Shown: positions 16,723 through 25,674, counted from the first letter of the stretch. The stretch: 64,000 bases of DNA from Mumia quercus (GCF_025506335.1 NZ_JANZYO010000007.1:216308-280307); one strand, 5' to 3'. Translations and numbers: made by a program. The notes: generated by a model from the sequence alone, not told the origin.

Positions 16723-17358
16723 TCAGCCGTTCACGACGACGGACTCGATCACCACGGGCTCGACGGGGGCGTCCCTCTCGCCGGTCTGGACCGCGGAGAT
16801 CTTGTCCACGACCGCCTTGCTCGCGTCGTCGGCGACCTCGCCGAAGATCGTGTGGAGACCGTCGAGGTGCGGGGTCGGCACCGAGGTGATGAAGAACTGC
16901 GAGCCGTTGGTGTCGGGGCCGCCGTTGGCCATCGCGAGCAGATACGGCCGGTCGAACGTGAGACCGTCGACGATCTCGTCCTCGAACTGGTAGCCGGGAC
17001 CACCCATGCCTGTGCCGAGCGGGTCACCGCCCTGGATCATGAAGCCGGGGATGACGCGGTGGAAGATCGTGCCGTCGTACAGGGGCTTGCCGGACATCTC
17101 CTTGCCCGACTCCGGGTCGGTCCACGTCTTCGCCCCGGTGGCGAGCCCGACGAAGTTCGCGACGGTCTTCGGAGCCTCGTCAGGGAACAGCGTCACCGTG
17201 ATGTCGCCGTGGTTCGTCGCGATCGTCGCCGTCGCGGCCGAGACCGAGGTGTCGGCCTCGGTCTCCGCGTCTGCCTTCGACGAGGACTCGGACGCCGACC
17301 CGCAGCCGGTGGCGAGGACCAAGGTGAGGGCGACGGCAGCCCACAGACGAAGACGCAC
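16723..17358 (-). CDS. lipoprotein cyclophilin-type peptidyl-prolyl isomerase
   Basis: A 211-residue secreted cyclophilin. It has a lipoprotein signal ([12 protein letters not shown], lipobox Cys at about residue 19), a Ser/Ala-rich linker, and the cyclophilin domain with [19 protein letters not shown] (catalytic Arg region), [15 protein letters not shown] and TIFGEV. It should isomerise prolyl bonds in proteins outside the cell membrane. The GTG start has AGGAG 8 nt upstream. It lies 39 nt downstream of the LysM-BTAD gene on the same strand and could be the last gene of the Tad-region series, though this may be chance. Confidence 0.94.
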   Translation of the reverse strand: MRLRLWAAVALTLVLATGCGSASESSSKADAETEADTSVSAATATIATNHGDITVTLFPDEAPKTVANFVGLATGAKTWTDPESGKEMSGKPLYDGTIFHRVIPGFMIQGGDPLGTGMGGPGYQFEDEIVDGLTFDRPYLLAMANGGPDTNGSQFFITSVPTPHLDGLHTIFGEVADDASKAVVDKISAVQTGERDAPVEPVVIESVVVNG

Positions 17359-17397
17359 GATGAAGACTCCTGGTGTGACGGACGGCGAAGACGGAGG

Positions 17398-20211
17398 TCA
17401 GGCTACGCCACGGCGGTACCCGGGCAGGATCTCCTCCACCAGCGCCTCCGTACGAGGCGTGACCCCGAGAGGCGACCCGTGGGCCGCGACCGCTGCATAC
17501 ATCTGGTCGGCGACCACCATCGCGTCGTTGCGTCCGCTGTAGCGCAGCGCGAGCCGCATCGCCGCGCACCAGAGCGTCTCGCTCGCCGGGAGCGCCGCGA
17601 GTCCTGCGAGCAGCGCGTCACGTGCACCCGCGGGGTCGTCGGCGTCGCTGCACGCCGTCGCGAGCGCGGCCGAGGTCATCTCGACGGCGAGCGCGATGTC
17701 GTCCTCGATGTTCAGGTGCGCCAGCCACGCGTATCTGCCCTGTGCGACGTCCTCGAAGGCCGGCCCGCGTACGAGCGACATCGCGGTCCGCAACGCGGGG
17801 ACGCGCGACCTGCTGGACACCGCGCGGTTGAGCGCCGCGCGGAACCGGTCCCAGTCGCACGCGAGCGCGGCGCGTCGCAGCGACCACACGCCTGCGTCCT
17901 CGCAGAGCACCGGCTCACCGGTCGCGGTGGAGCCGAGCCACTCGGCCACCCCCGCGAGCGTCGCGTCGCGGGTGGCCGGGTCGACTCCGCGCGGCCAGAG
18001 CGCGCCGGTCAGGACGTTGACGTGCACGCCCTCGGGGTGGAGGGCCAGGAAGGTGACGATCTCGGAGAACAGCTCACGCCGCTCCTCCTCGATCGGGCCG
18101 GAGGCCCGCACGAGCACGGGGCCGAGCACATGGACGGAGACCACGACCGGCTCGTCGTCGCCGGTGGCGAGGACGGCCTCCTCGACGACGAGCGCCTCGG
18201 CAAGCTCCTCGAGGCGCACCGCCGCCGGCTCGGCCGGCAGCTCGAAGAGGGTCGCCAGCCCGCGGCAGGTCTCCGGAGCGAGCTCCTGCGCGGCGACGTC
18301 CACGGCGAGCGGGCCGCTGACGAGTCGTCCCTCCGGCGTCGCGGTCAGACGCGCGGCACCGTCGGGGCAGTCCCCCACGACGACGACCGCGATCGCGACC
18401 ATCGGGTCGGCCGCCCACGCGCGCAGCCGCGCGAGCGACGCGGCGTCCGGTACGCCGGAGCAGACGACCAGCTGCAAGCGGACCTCGTCGGCGCGCCCGG
18501 CAGCGCGACGTGCCTCGTGCACGGACTCGACTCCGTACGACCGGCACGTCGCCCGCTGGTCGTGGGCGACGTTGTCGAGGGCGTCCAGCGCCCGCGCGAT
18601 GTCGGCGACCGCGTGGACGTTGCCGACGGCCGACACGTCGTCGGCGAACCCGACGAGCGTGACCACCGGGGCGTCCGCCCACGGGTGGGTGGCCGTCTCC
18701 ACCGCCAGGCTCATGGCGACGCCGCGTGCGACGTCGAGGTCACCGCCGAGCGACACGACGCCGTCGTACGACTCGAGGTCGAGGAGCAGCACCGCCCCGT
18801 CGTCGCGTACACCCGCACACACCAGGCCGGGAAGCGGAGACGGTGCGGGGGACGAGACCGCCACCTCCCGGGAGAGCGTCCACGTCCGTGCGTCTCCGGC
18901 GACGGCCCAGCCCTCGGGGAGCGGCTGCGCGGGCTCGGAGCGGAACGACAGGACGAGACCGTCTGCCGCGAGCGCGGCCTTCGCGAGCGGCGGGAGCGGC
19001 GTCGTGTGGAGGCTGCGCACGGCGCCGGCGAGCCACTGGGCGTCCTTGGGGGCGGTCTCCTCGCGAAGGCCGGCCTCCAGCCGCGTCGCGAGGTCGACCT
19101 CCGCCCCTGCCGTGACAGGCTTCGATCCGCGCGGCCGGTCGCCGCCTCCCGTCGGACCCGAGGCGCGGCGGCGCCGCAGCGCCAGCAGGGCCCCCGCGAG
19201 AGCGAGGCCACCCGCGGCCCCGAAGACGGGAGCCCACTCCCCCAGGTCCACTCGCGCCGAGGAAGCCTCTGCGCCACCGCCGGCACCTCCGTCGGCTCCG
19301 CCCGCGCCTCCCGACTCGGCCGCGTCCGCGCCTGCGCTCGAGGCACCCGCTTCCGCCGAGGTGTCGCTCGGCGCCGACACCGGAGGTGTCACGTCGTCAC
19401 GCGCCGCCTCGACGACCTTCAGGCCGGGGCCGCGTGCGTCGTTGGGCATCTTCATGACCCAGCCGGGGTGGATGAGGTCGGGGTTGGTGAGCGTGCGACC
19501 GTCGGGCTGGACGGCGTCGCGGTTCATCTCGTAGATCTCTTTGTAGCGCAGCCCGTCACCCAGGTAGCGCTCCGCGATGTCCCAGAGGGTGTCGTAGTTG
19601 CGATTGTTGGGCGGCTTGACGTCGTAGTACGTGGTCAGCTCTCCGGCACGCTGCTCAGCCTTGGTCGCCCGCGAGAGGTCGTCGGCGGCCGGCCGCTCGG
19701 CGTCGACCGCACGCTCGACGGCCGGCGTCTGGGTCACGACCCGCTCGACGCCCGCCGGCCTGTGCTCCGGCGCGAGCGCCTGCCCGGCGTTCGCGGCGGG
19801 GGCCACGATCGTCGCGGTGCCGATGAGGAGCACGACGGAGGCGACCAGCTTCCGGGCGAGCGCCTGCGTCCCGAGCCCGCCGCCGGGGACCCGCGGCGCG
19901 AGACCGCGATGCCGGATCTCGGAGACGGCCTCGACCGCGAGGCAGATCACGAAGTGCAGCCAGGCGAGCCAGACGATCGCCGCGAGGACGTGCATGAGCA
20001 CGTCGGTGGTCAGCGGCTGCTTGACCCAGGCGAGGTCGGGCATCGAGGACGGCCACGGCGCGCCGAAGGCCGTCCACAGTGCCCACGGCAGTCCGACGAC
20101 CAAGGCGAGGGTCGCCACGAGCGCGACGAGCCCGCGAACGACGTCGCCGCCGCGGCCGCCCCGCTGGGGGTCCACGGGGAGACGGTTGTTGGTCCGCAAG
20201 GTCACGGTCAT
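17398..20211 (-). CDS. membrane protein with LysM domain and C-terminal BTAD-like domain
   Basis: A 937-residue protein. The N-terminus has three hydrophobic helices (VRGLVALVATLALVVGLPWA; VLMHVLAAIVWLAWLHFVI; LVASVVLLIGTATIVAPAA). A LysM domain follows at about 190-255 (DTLWDIAERYLGDGLRYKEI ... LIHPGWVMKMP), then a Ser/Gly/Ala linker and a fourth helix (WAPVFGAAGGLALAGALLAL). The C-terminal 550 residues are cytosolic; the last 230 resemble a bacterial transcriptional activation domain (WDRFRAALNRAV ... EDIALAVEM-like helices). LysM binds peptidoglycan; BTAD occurs in SARP regulators and other helical-repeat proteins. Similar proteins often sit beside actinobacterial Tad loci. A sensor that couples cell wall and pilus is inference. 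AAGGA precedes the ATG by 9 nt. Confidence 0.85.
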   Translation of the reverse strand: MTVTLRTNNRLPVDPQRGGRGGDVVRGLVALVATLALVVGLPWALWTAFGAPWPSSMPDLAWVKQPLTTDVLMHVLAAIVWLAWLHFVICLAVEAVSEIRHRGLAPRVPGGGLGTQALARKLVASVVLLIGTATIVAPAANAGQALAPEHRPAGVERVVTQTPAVERAVDAERPAADDLSRATKAEQRAGELTTYYDVKPPNNRNYDTLWDIAERYLGDGLRYKEIYEMNRDAVQPDGRTLTNPDLIHPGWVMKMPNDARGPGLKVVEAARDDVTPPVSAPSDTSAEAGASSAGADAAESGGAGGADGGAGGGAEASSARVDLGEWAPVFGAAGGLALAGALLALRRRRASGPTGGGDRPRGSKPVTAGAEVDLATRLEAGLREETAPKDAQWLAGAVRSLHTTPLPPLAKAALAADGLVLSFRSEPAQPLPEGWAVAGDARTWTLSREVAVSSPAPSPLPGLVCAGVRDDGAVLLLDLESYDGVVSLGGDLDVARGVAMSLAVETATHPWADAPVVTLVGFADDVSAVGNVHAVADIARALDALDNVAHDQRATCRSYGVESVHEARRAAGRADEVRLQLVVCSGVPDAASLARLRAWAADPMVAIAVVVVGDCPDGAARLTATPEGRLVSGPLAVDVAAQELAPETCRGLATLFELPAEPAAVRLEELAEALVVEEAVLATGDDEPVVVSVHVLGPVLVRASGPIEEERRELFSEIVTFLALHPEGVHVNVLTGALWPRGVDPATRDATLAGVAEWLGSTATGEPVLCEDAGVWSLRRAALACDWDRFRAALNRAVSSRSRVPALRTAMSLVRGPAFEDVAQGRYAWLAHLNIEDDIALAVEMTSAALATACSDADDPAGARDALLAGLAALPASETLWCAAMRLALRYSGRNDAMVVADQMYAAVAAHGSPLGVTPRTEALVEEILPGYRRGVA

Positions 20212-20239
20212 CGCGTTCAGTCCTTCGGTCGCGGTGCGG

Positions 20240-21298
20240 TCAGTACAGGACGATCGGAGGCTCGTTGGGTGCCTGGACCTCCTGGACGGGCAGAGCCTGG
20301 GTGGCGGTCATCTCGAACCCGTTGCCGAGCTCGCGCGTCGGGCTGCCGATCCCGTACGTGATCCGCCACCGCACCGTCACGGTGAGCGGGTACGCGGAGA
20401 GATAGACCTGCGGCAGCGCAGGGGCGTCCTCGTCCGCGAAGGTGCGTGCGGTCGCCGACGAGCGCGTGAAGGTGATCTGGCAGTCCGACGGCTGGTCGGC
20501 GACCGAGGCGCCCTCTTCGTAGACGAGCTCGTCAGGCGTGCAGGTGATCGGCTCCATGTCGGTCTGGTGCGGGTCGATCACGATCTCGGTGGCCTCGGCG
20601 ACCATGTGCAGGTCACCGCCGGGGCGCTCGAGCCGGACCTCCCGGTACGGGGCGCCCAGAGGGGTCCCTGCGAAGTCGCCCTCGGAGACGGGCTGGCCGC
20701 TCTCCGGATCGACCCACGCGAACGTGAAGAACGTCGGATAGCCGACGACGGGGACGGTCGACGGCTCGGGTCGCATCATCGGCACGGGCAGTGCCGTGTC
20801 GTCGCCCGTCACACGCCGCCACAGGAAGGTCATGAGCGGGTTGTCAGGCGGCGTGATGTCGGCGTCGTTCGGGACCCATTCCAGGGAGATCGTCAGGTGC
20901 ATGTCCCTGCCGCCCGCGTACGTGTCCCAGTTGATGTCCTCGATGCACTGCTTCAGGAGGTAGCGGCCCTCCCCCGGGTTCGGGTTCTCGGGGACCTCGA
21001 TCCACGGCGGCGGATCGGAGTACTGGCAGGGGACGAACTCGTCACCGGCGAACCGTTCACGCAGGGTCTGGTTGTTGCCTCCGCCACGCGCACAGGACGA
21101 CCCCATTCCCGTGCCGCTTGCGTAGACGGTGCAGTCCGCGATCTGCGCCTGCTGCGGTGGCGACGACGCCTGCGGGGTGGTGCCCCCGCCACCGGGTGGA
21201 CCTGTCGGGGTGCCTCCGCCCAGCCCGCCGTCGGCATGCACCGCACCGGGCACCGCGAGGAGCGGGATCACCGCCAAAGCGACGAGCAGCCGCCTCAC
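20240..21298 (-). CDS. secreted protein of unknown function, Tad-locus associated
   Basis: A 352-residue exported protein that I do not recognise. The GTG at 21298 starts a clear signal peptide (LLVALAVIPLLAVPGAVHA) and has GGAGGG about 7 nt upstream. A Gly/Pro/Thr linker is followed by several Cys (CTVYASGTGMGSSC, PCQYS, QCIED, ITCTPDEL, SDCQITF) that may form disulfides and beta-rich segments. The gene overlaps the upstream lipoprotein gene by 4 nt (GTGA) and is followed 28 nt later by the LysM-BTAD gene, so it is part of the Tad-region transcript. It may decorate or anchor the pilus at the surface; this is inference from position. Confidence 0.8.
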   Translation of the reverse strand: MRRLLVALAVIPLLAVPGAVHADGGLGGGTPTGPPGGGGTTPQASSPPQQAQIADCTVYASGTGMGSSCARGGGNNQTLRERFAGDEFVPCQYSDPPPWIEVPENPNPGEGRYLLKQCIEDINWDTYAGGRDMHLTISLEWVPNDADITPPDNPLMTFLWRRVTGDDTALPVPMMRPEPSTVPVVGYPTFFTFAWVDPESGQPVSEGDFAGTPLGAPYREVRLERPGGDLHMVAEATEIVIDPHQTDMEPITCTPDELVYEEGASVADQPSDCQITFTRSSATARTFADEDAPALPQVYLSAYPLTVTVRWRITYGIGSPTRELGNGFEMTATQALPVQEVQAPNEPPIVLY

Positions 21299-21885
21299 GG
21301 TGCTGCCCTCCGGCACGTGCCCACCCAGGTGTAGGAGTGAACCCTCCCTGCGCGGACGGTGAAGTCGTAGTCGAGCCATCGCTTGCGTACCGCCTCGACG
21401 TGCTTGCCGGTCTTCTTGTCGACCCATGACACCGACGGACTCCACAGACACACCCGAACCTTGCCGGAGCGCTTCCGCCCGTTGACGCGCGTGACGACTC
21501 CCACCGGACGCTCGGGAAGGACCCACCCCTTCCGCGCGGCCAGGATGACCTCCTTGGCGAGGTTCCGTTGGGCCGCGCGGGTGCTGACGCCACGCACCTC
21601 GGGGACCACGCTGCCCTTCCTGGCGCTCGCTGTCGCCCCGGTCCAGAACGACTTGACCGTGACCACCTTGGCGTTGTTGAGCGCGCGACCCGTGAGCGAG
21701 AAGACCACACCTGGTGGCGCCGTCGTGGTGGGAGCGGCAGTCGTCGGCGACGGAGACGGCGTCGGCGACGCGGTGGTCTCGCTCGGGCTCGGCGTGGGGT
21801 CGGCCTCGGCGGAGTCGTCCTCTGAGCTGCACGCGGACAACAGGAGGACCGCGGCGACGGCGGTCACGATCCCTCGCATGTGCAC
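21295..21885 (-). CDS. lipoprotein of unknown function, Tad-locus associated
   Basis: A 196-residue predicted lipoprotein: RGIVTAVAAVLLLSACSS gives a lipobox with Cys at about residue 20. A Thr/Pro/Ser-rich linker of 40 residues (PTPSPSETTASPTPSPS) is followed by a basic C-terminal domain (RKGSVVPEVRGVSTRAAQRN, VNGRKRSGKVRVCLWSPSVS). GTG at 21885 is preferred because AAAGG lies 8 nt upstream; ATG at 21879 is nearly as good. It overlaps the secreted-protein gene by 4 nt and starts 86 nt after the TadG-like gene. No known domain was recognised. Confidence 0.78.
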   Translation of the reverse strand: MHMRGIVTAVAAVLLLSACSSEDDSAEADPTPSPSETTASPTPSPSPTTAAPTTTAPPGVVFSLTGRALNNAKVVTVKSFWTGATASARKGSVVPEVRGVSTRAAQRNLAKEVILAARKGWVLPERPVGVVTRVNGRKRSGKVRVCLWSPSVSWVDKKTGKHVEAVRKRWLDYDFTVRAGRVHSYTWVGTCRRAAP

Positions 21886-21971
21886 GCCCGAGACCTTTCT
21901 GCGTCTGTTCCGGAGAATCCACACCGCACCGCACGATATCGGCTGAAAGGCTCAGCCGTGAACCCCGCGCG

Positions 21972-22751
21972 TCATCGGTCGTCCTGCGCCGGAGGGCAGC
22001 TCGTCGGCGGGTCGGCCGGTGTTGTGGTCTCCCCACCGTCCGGCGGGTCGTCCCCGTCCGGCGGATCCTCACCGTCGGGTGGGTCTTCGTCCTCCCCCGG
22101 AGGATCCTCCCCGCCGGGCGGCTCCTCCTCCTCGTCCGGCTCGACGGTGGGGCACGGCTCGACCGTCGAGCCGGGCGAGGGCGGCGACCACTCCGAGATG
22201 GGCAGCCCGCCCTCGTCGTCGTCACCACCGCCGGGTGGCACGACGGTCGGCGGGGCGAGCGTGCTCACCTTGGCGTCGTCAGGGGCGTCGATCCCCGAGA
22301 CCGGGCGGGCCTGGGCGACACCCGAGGCGGTGAGCGTCCCCCGGCCGATCATGCCGATGATGATCGCCGGGCGGGAGACCTCGGTCTCGACCTCCACCGC
22401 GCTCAGCCGCCGGCCGTTGACCATCACGTCGCGCACCGCTGCGCTGCACCGGACGAGCGAGGCGTCGCCGGCCTGCGCCTGCTCGCAGTACCCACGCGCG
22501 GCGGAGAGAGCGTCCGACGTCAGGAGGTCTAGCGACGGGTCGGCGACGTTGACCGCCTGGGCCCCGGCGCGAGCGGCCTCCTGGGCGTACGCGATGGCGA
22601 TGCCCTTGGCGTTGAGCTGGCGACCGCCATCGATCACCAGCCCGCCCAGCAGGAGCAGGCCGACGCTCACGATCACGACGAACGGCGCGACGGAACCAGC
22701 CTCGTCGCGCGCGGCGGAGCGCCTGCGCCGCCACACCTCGAGGCCCTTCAT
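21972..22751 (-). CDS. TadG-like Flp pilus assembly protein
   Basis: A 259-residue protein beginning with a basic segment and one hydrophobic helix (APFVVIVSVGLLLLGGLVID) followed by GGRQLNAKGIAIAYAQEAAR, typical of the TadE/TadG class (vWA-less short form). The C-terminal 100 residues are an extreme Pro/Glu/Asp/Gly tail (EEEEPPGGEDPPGEDEDPPD), probably disordered and surface-exposed. It is the third pseudopilin-like gene after two TadE-like genes, with ATGA overlap to the preceding one. The family helps Flp pilus assembly at the membrane. Confidence 0.86.
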   Translation of the reverse strand: MKGLEVWRRRRSAARDEAGSVAPFVVIVSVGLLLLGGLVIDGGRQLNAKGIAIAYAQEAARAGAQAVNVADPSLDLLTSDALSAARGYCEQAQAGDASLVRCSAAVRDVMVNGRRLSAVEVETEVSRPAIIIGMIGRGTLTASGVAQARPVSGIDAPDDAKVSTLAPPTVVPPGGGDDDEGGLPISEWSPPSPGSTVEPCPTVEPDEEEEPPGGEDPPGEDEDPPDGEDPPDGDDPPDGGETTTPADPPTSCPPAQDDR

Positions 22752-23221
22752 CGGTAGCCCCGGTAGCGGTCGAGCGGGCTGGTGAAGGTGCGCTTCACCT
22801 CGATCTCCCAGAACGGGAAGAAGCTCAGGTCGGCCGTGCTCAAGGTGCACGTCACCGTCACGGTCACCGACGCGACCTCGTCGGCGTCGTCGGGGTCGGG
22901 CACGGTGAAGGCCTTGCCGTTCAGGACGGGCGCCCCCGGGCTCGCGCTGTCGCGGCAGCTGCGCGGAGCATCGTCCATCGTCGAGGTCACGGTCTGGGCG
23001 ATGATGCCGGCGACTGCGGTACGACTGTTCTGCGCCGTGGCCGCGCGTGCGGCGTCGCGCGCCGCCTGGTCGACCAGGTTCTCGGCCTGGGCGTAGCGCG
23101 CGAACGCGACGATGAGCATCAGCAGCATCATCAGGAACGGCGCCAGGATGACGAGCTCGAGGCTCGAGGCTCCGCTCTCCTCGCCGTCCCGGACGCGCCG
23201 GCGCCCGTGCCGCGAGGTCAC
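22748..23221 (-). CDS. TadE-family pseudopilin-like protein
   Basis: A 157-residue TadE-like protein. The N-terminal hydrophobic segment GASSLELVILAPFLMMLLML fits the G-x(4)-E processing motif of pseudopilins, followed by ARYAQAENLVDQAARDAARA. The C-terminal part is beta-rich with two Cys. Minor pseudopilins of this family assist Flp pilus assembly. The gene is joined to both neighbours by 4-nt overlaps. Confidence 0.9.
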   Translation of the reverse strand: MTSRHGRRRVRDGEESGASSLELVILAPFLMMLLMLIVAFARYAQAENLVDQAARDAARAATAQNSRTAVAGIIAQTVTSTMDDAPRSCRDSASPGAPVLNGKAFTVPDPDDADEVASVTVTVTCTLSTADLSFFPFWEIEVKRTFTSPLDRYRGYR

Positions 23222-23658
23222 GGCGCCACGCTCCGAGGATCGACGCGGAACTGCTCCAGCGTCGCGTCCGCCGACTGCACGACGGTGACACGGCCACCCA
23301 GCGGGAGCACCGCCTCGCCCTGGACGACCATCGTCACGCGACCCGACGTCTCGTCGATCGACCCGTCGGCCTGGACCGCGTCGAGACGCCCGAGCTTGCC
23401 TGCGTACCCGACGCTCAGCTCCTCGGCACGGGTGAGGTACGACGCCGCGTTGGGGTTGTCGCCGGCAAGACGGAGGTACGAGACGCCTTCGCGTGCCGCG
23501 GTCTGAGCGACGTTGCGGGCGTACATGTACAGCCCCATCTGGATGGTCGCGAAGACGAGGAGCAGGAGCACCGGGGCGACGATCGCGAACTCGACCGCGC
23601 TCGCGCCCCCCTCACCTCTGCGTCGGCGGCGGCCGCCGCGTGGCAGGGGCTGGCTCAG
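23218..23658 (-). CDS. TadE-family pseudopilin-like protein with probable CTG start
   Basis: A 146-residue protein with the TadE signature GASAVEFAIVAPVLLLLVFA and MGLYMYARNVAQTAAREGVS. No ATG, GTG or TTG exists in frame between the pilin stop and the hydrophobic segment. The nearest upstream candidate, a GTG, lies over 100 nt inside the pilin gene, and the next downstream GTG would delete the signal. CTG at 23658 overlaps the pilin stop as CTGA, the same geometry as the ATGA/GTGA junctions elsewhere in this operon, so I place the start there. A start inside the pilin gene cannot be excluded. The role is inferred as a minor pseudopilin. Confidence 0.82.
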   Translation of the reverse strand: MSQPLPRGGRRRRRGEGGASAVEFAIVAPVLLLLVFATIQMGLYMYARNVAQTAAREGVSYLRLAGDNPNAASYLTRAEELSVGYAGKLGRLDAVQADGSIDETSGRVTMVVQGEAVLPLGGRVTVVQSADATLEQFRVDPRSVAP

Positions 23659-23867
23659 CCGCCCTCGTTGATCTTGTCGATGTTGCTGTCGACGACGTTG
23701 TTGATCGCCACGCCGATGAGCAGGGCAGCCGCGACGACGATCGCCGAGATGATCGCCCACTCGATCGCGGAGGCGCCGACCTCCGAGCGTCCCTCGCGTC
23801 GCAGCTGCGCCGCACGCGCACGGACCCTGGCGATCATCACCTGAGCGGCCAGTACCTGTGAGTACAT
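23655..23867 (-). CDS. Flp/Fap-type pilin, type IVb
   Basis: A 70-residue pilin. The ATG at 23867 has AAAGGA 5 nt upstream. The leader contains VRARAAQLRREGRSEVG, then the processing site before ASAIEWAIISAIVVAAALL. Flp pilins are cut after Gly with Glu at +5 and usually Tyr at +6; here Glu is present and Trp replaces Tyr. A short hydrophilic C-terminus follows (DSNIDKINEGG). It would be the main subunit of the Tad pilus. No prepilin peptidase (TadV/CpaA) gene is visible in the window. Confidence 0.93.
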   Translation of the reverse strand: MYSQVLAAQVMIARVRARAAQLRREGRSEVGASAIEWAIISAIVVAAALLIGVAINNVVDSNIDKINEGG

Positions 23868-23893
23868 GTGATTCCTTTCCTTGCAGCACGACG

Positions 23894-24790
23894 TCACCCG
23901 AGCTTCGACACCGCGGGATAAGCCAGGAAGACCAAGAAGGCGACGCACATCAGCAGCTGCGCCACCAGCATCGACTGCGAGCTCTCACCGGCAGCGCCCT
24001 CGATGTCGGCCAGCTCGCGTCGCCGCATGCTGTTCGCCCGTGCGAGAAGACTCTCACGGATGCGTGCACCCTCGTCACCGGCCAGGCCCAACGTGGAGGC
24101 GAGGTCGCGCAGCTCGTCCACGCCGAGCTCCTGCCCGAGGTGGGCGATGCCTTCCCACGGGGTACGGCCGGACAGCCGCGCAGTGGTGATCGCCTCGCGG
24201 ATCCGGACCATGGCCCAGTGGTCACCGACCGTCGACGCCGCGAGGAGCGCCTCCGGGAGACCGCGCCCACCAGCGAGGTTCATCGCCACCAGGTCCAGGA
24301 ACGAGCCCGTCACGTGGCGGAAGTCGCGCCGCCGCTTCTCGGCGTCCTGGTGCAGCTCCACGTCGGGCAGGAAGAACGCGCCTGCGGCCAGGAGGAGGGA
24401 CACCACGGCGGGCACGCCGAAGGGGTCGTACCCCAGCAGCGTGAAGACCATGGGGAACCACACGAGCGCGGCCAGGGCGAGCAGGACCTTCGTGCCGAGG
24501 TGCTGGGCGAACGGCCGGTCCACGACGGCGAGGTCGGCACGGGTGCGCGTGAACGACCACCCGCGGGCAGACGCCTCGTCCTCGAACCGCTCTCCCACAG
24601 AGAGCCGCCACCGGTCGATCAGGTCGGGCTTCTTGGTCTCCTCGTCGGTGCGCCGCGGACGCGTGCGGCGCTTCGCACCGTCGACCCGCGCCAGCGTCGC
24701 CGCCACGCCCGGCACCGGGCGTACGGCCATGCGGACCAGGATCAGGACACCGGCGCCGACGGCGGCGCCGGCAAGCATCGCGAGCGTCAT
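23894..24790 (-). CDS. tadC: TadC-like type II/IV secretion inner-membrane protein
   Basis: A 298-residue GspF-domain membrane protein. Hydrophobic helices lie at the N-terminus (LAGAAVGAGVLILVRMAV), in the middle (VLLALAALVWFPMVFTLLG and VPAVVSLLLAAGAFFL) and at the C-terminus (VAQLLMCVAFLVFLAYPAV). The cytoplasmic F domain has FLDLVAMNLAGGRGLPEALL and GDEGARIRESLLARANSMRR. The ATG at 24790 overlaps the tadB stop by 4 nt; the longer frame upstream is spurious. It forms the pilus platform with TadB. Confidence 0.9.
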   Translation of the reverse strand: MTLAMLAGAAVGAGVLILVRMAVRPVPGVAATLARVDGAKRRTRPRRTDEETKKPDLIDRWRLSVGERFEDEASARGWSFTRTRADLAVVDRPFAQHLGTKVLLALAALVWFPMVFTLLGYDPFGVPAVVSLLLAAGAFFLPDVELHQDAEKRRRDFRHVTGSFLDLVAMNLAGGRGLPEALLAASTVGDHWAMVRIREAITTARLSGRTPWEGIAHLGQELGVDELRDLASTLGLAGDEGARIRESLLARANSMRRRELADIEGAAGESSQSMLVAQLLMCVAFLVFLAYPAVSKLG

Positions 24791-25674
24791 CGTCCGACCA
24801 CCTGCTCCCCCCGGCTGCGAGCGGGCTCGGCCGAGATGAGGAAGCGCTCCGGCTGGTCGACCCCGGACAGCTTGCGCATCCACAGGACCGCCGCACCGAA
24901 CATCGCCAGCACGACCGCGAGCACGATCTGGCCGACGAAGGTGCCGTACGGCTCGACGTACGGACGGTTGAAGACGACCAGCGCCCCGGCGACGACCACG
25001 ATCACGCCGACCACGATCTGCACGCTGCGGCGTGTGCTGCGGCGGCTCGACTCCACGCGCCGGCGTACGTCGAGCTCGGCGCGTGCGGACTCGGCCAAGG
25101 CCGACAGCACCTCACGCAGACCCGGCCCGCGCAGCCGCGCGTTGAGCACCAGCGCGGCGACCGCGACGTCGGCCGAGGGGTCATCGAGGTCGTCGGCGAA
25201 GCGCATGAGGGCGTCGGGCAACGGCTCGCGGACCCGCAGTCGGTCGACCAGGAGGTTGAGCGCCGGACGGATGGAGGGCGCCGCGTTCTTCGCCGTCGCC
25301 GGGATCGCCTGCTCGAGGCCGATGGCGCCCGCGATGGTGTCGCGCAGCGCCTCGATCCAGGCGGCGAGCCCTTCGGCTCGTACGATCGCCTGCCGCTCGG
25401 CCCGACCGCCGCCCAGCAACCGGTCCCAGAGCGCCACCACTCCCCCGACCACCACGGCGAGCACCAGCCACCGGGTCAGGAGCAGGGTCAGCGCGAACGC
25501 GACGACACCCCCGACCGCGAGCCGTACCTGGCGCTCGGTGTGGCGCGCCGAGCGCTTGCGGCGCAACATCGGCGGTCGCGGCGGACGACGGCGCAGCGCG
25601 AGCACCAGCATGAGCCCGCCGACGCCCACGAGGGCACCCGCGGTCAGCGCCAGGGGGACGCGCAGCTCTTCCAT
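24787..25674 (-). CDS. tadB: TadB-like type II/IV secretion inner-membrane protein
   Basis: A 295-residue membrane protein. It has a first helix near the start (VPLALTAGALVGVGGLMLVL), more helices around residue 60-80, and a C-terminal helix (IVLAVVLAMFGAAVLWMRKL). The GspF-like domain includes RLRVREPLPDALMRFADDLD and GLREVLSALAESARAELDVR. The ATG at 25674 overlaps the tadA stop by one nt (TGATG). It forms the platform of the Flp pilus machine with TadC. Confidence 0.88.
   Translation of the reverse strand: MEELRVPLALTAGALVGVGGLMLVLALRRRPPRPPMLRRKRSARHTERQVRLAVGGVVAFALTLLLTRWLVLAVVVGGVVALWDRLLGGGRAERQAIVRAEGLAAWIEALRDTIAGAIGLEQAIPATAKNAAPSIRPALNLLVDRLRVREPLPDALMRFADDLDDPSADVAVAALVLNARLRGPGLREVLSALAESARAELDVRRRVESSRRSTRRSVQIVVGVIVVVAGALVVFNRPYVEPYGTFVGQIVLAVVLAMFGAAVLWMRKLSGVDQPERFLISAEPARSRGEQVVGR

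Noticed and set aside
16708..20361. 1217-codon plus-strand open frame
   Set aside because: It is antisense to the cyclophilin and LysM-BTAD genes. It has Arg-rich, repeat-like composition without domains and is typical of high-GC antisense frames.
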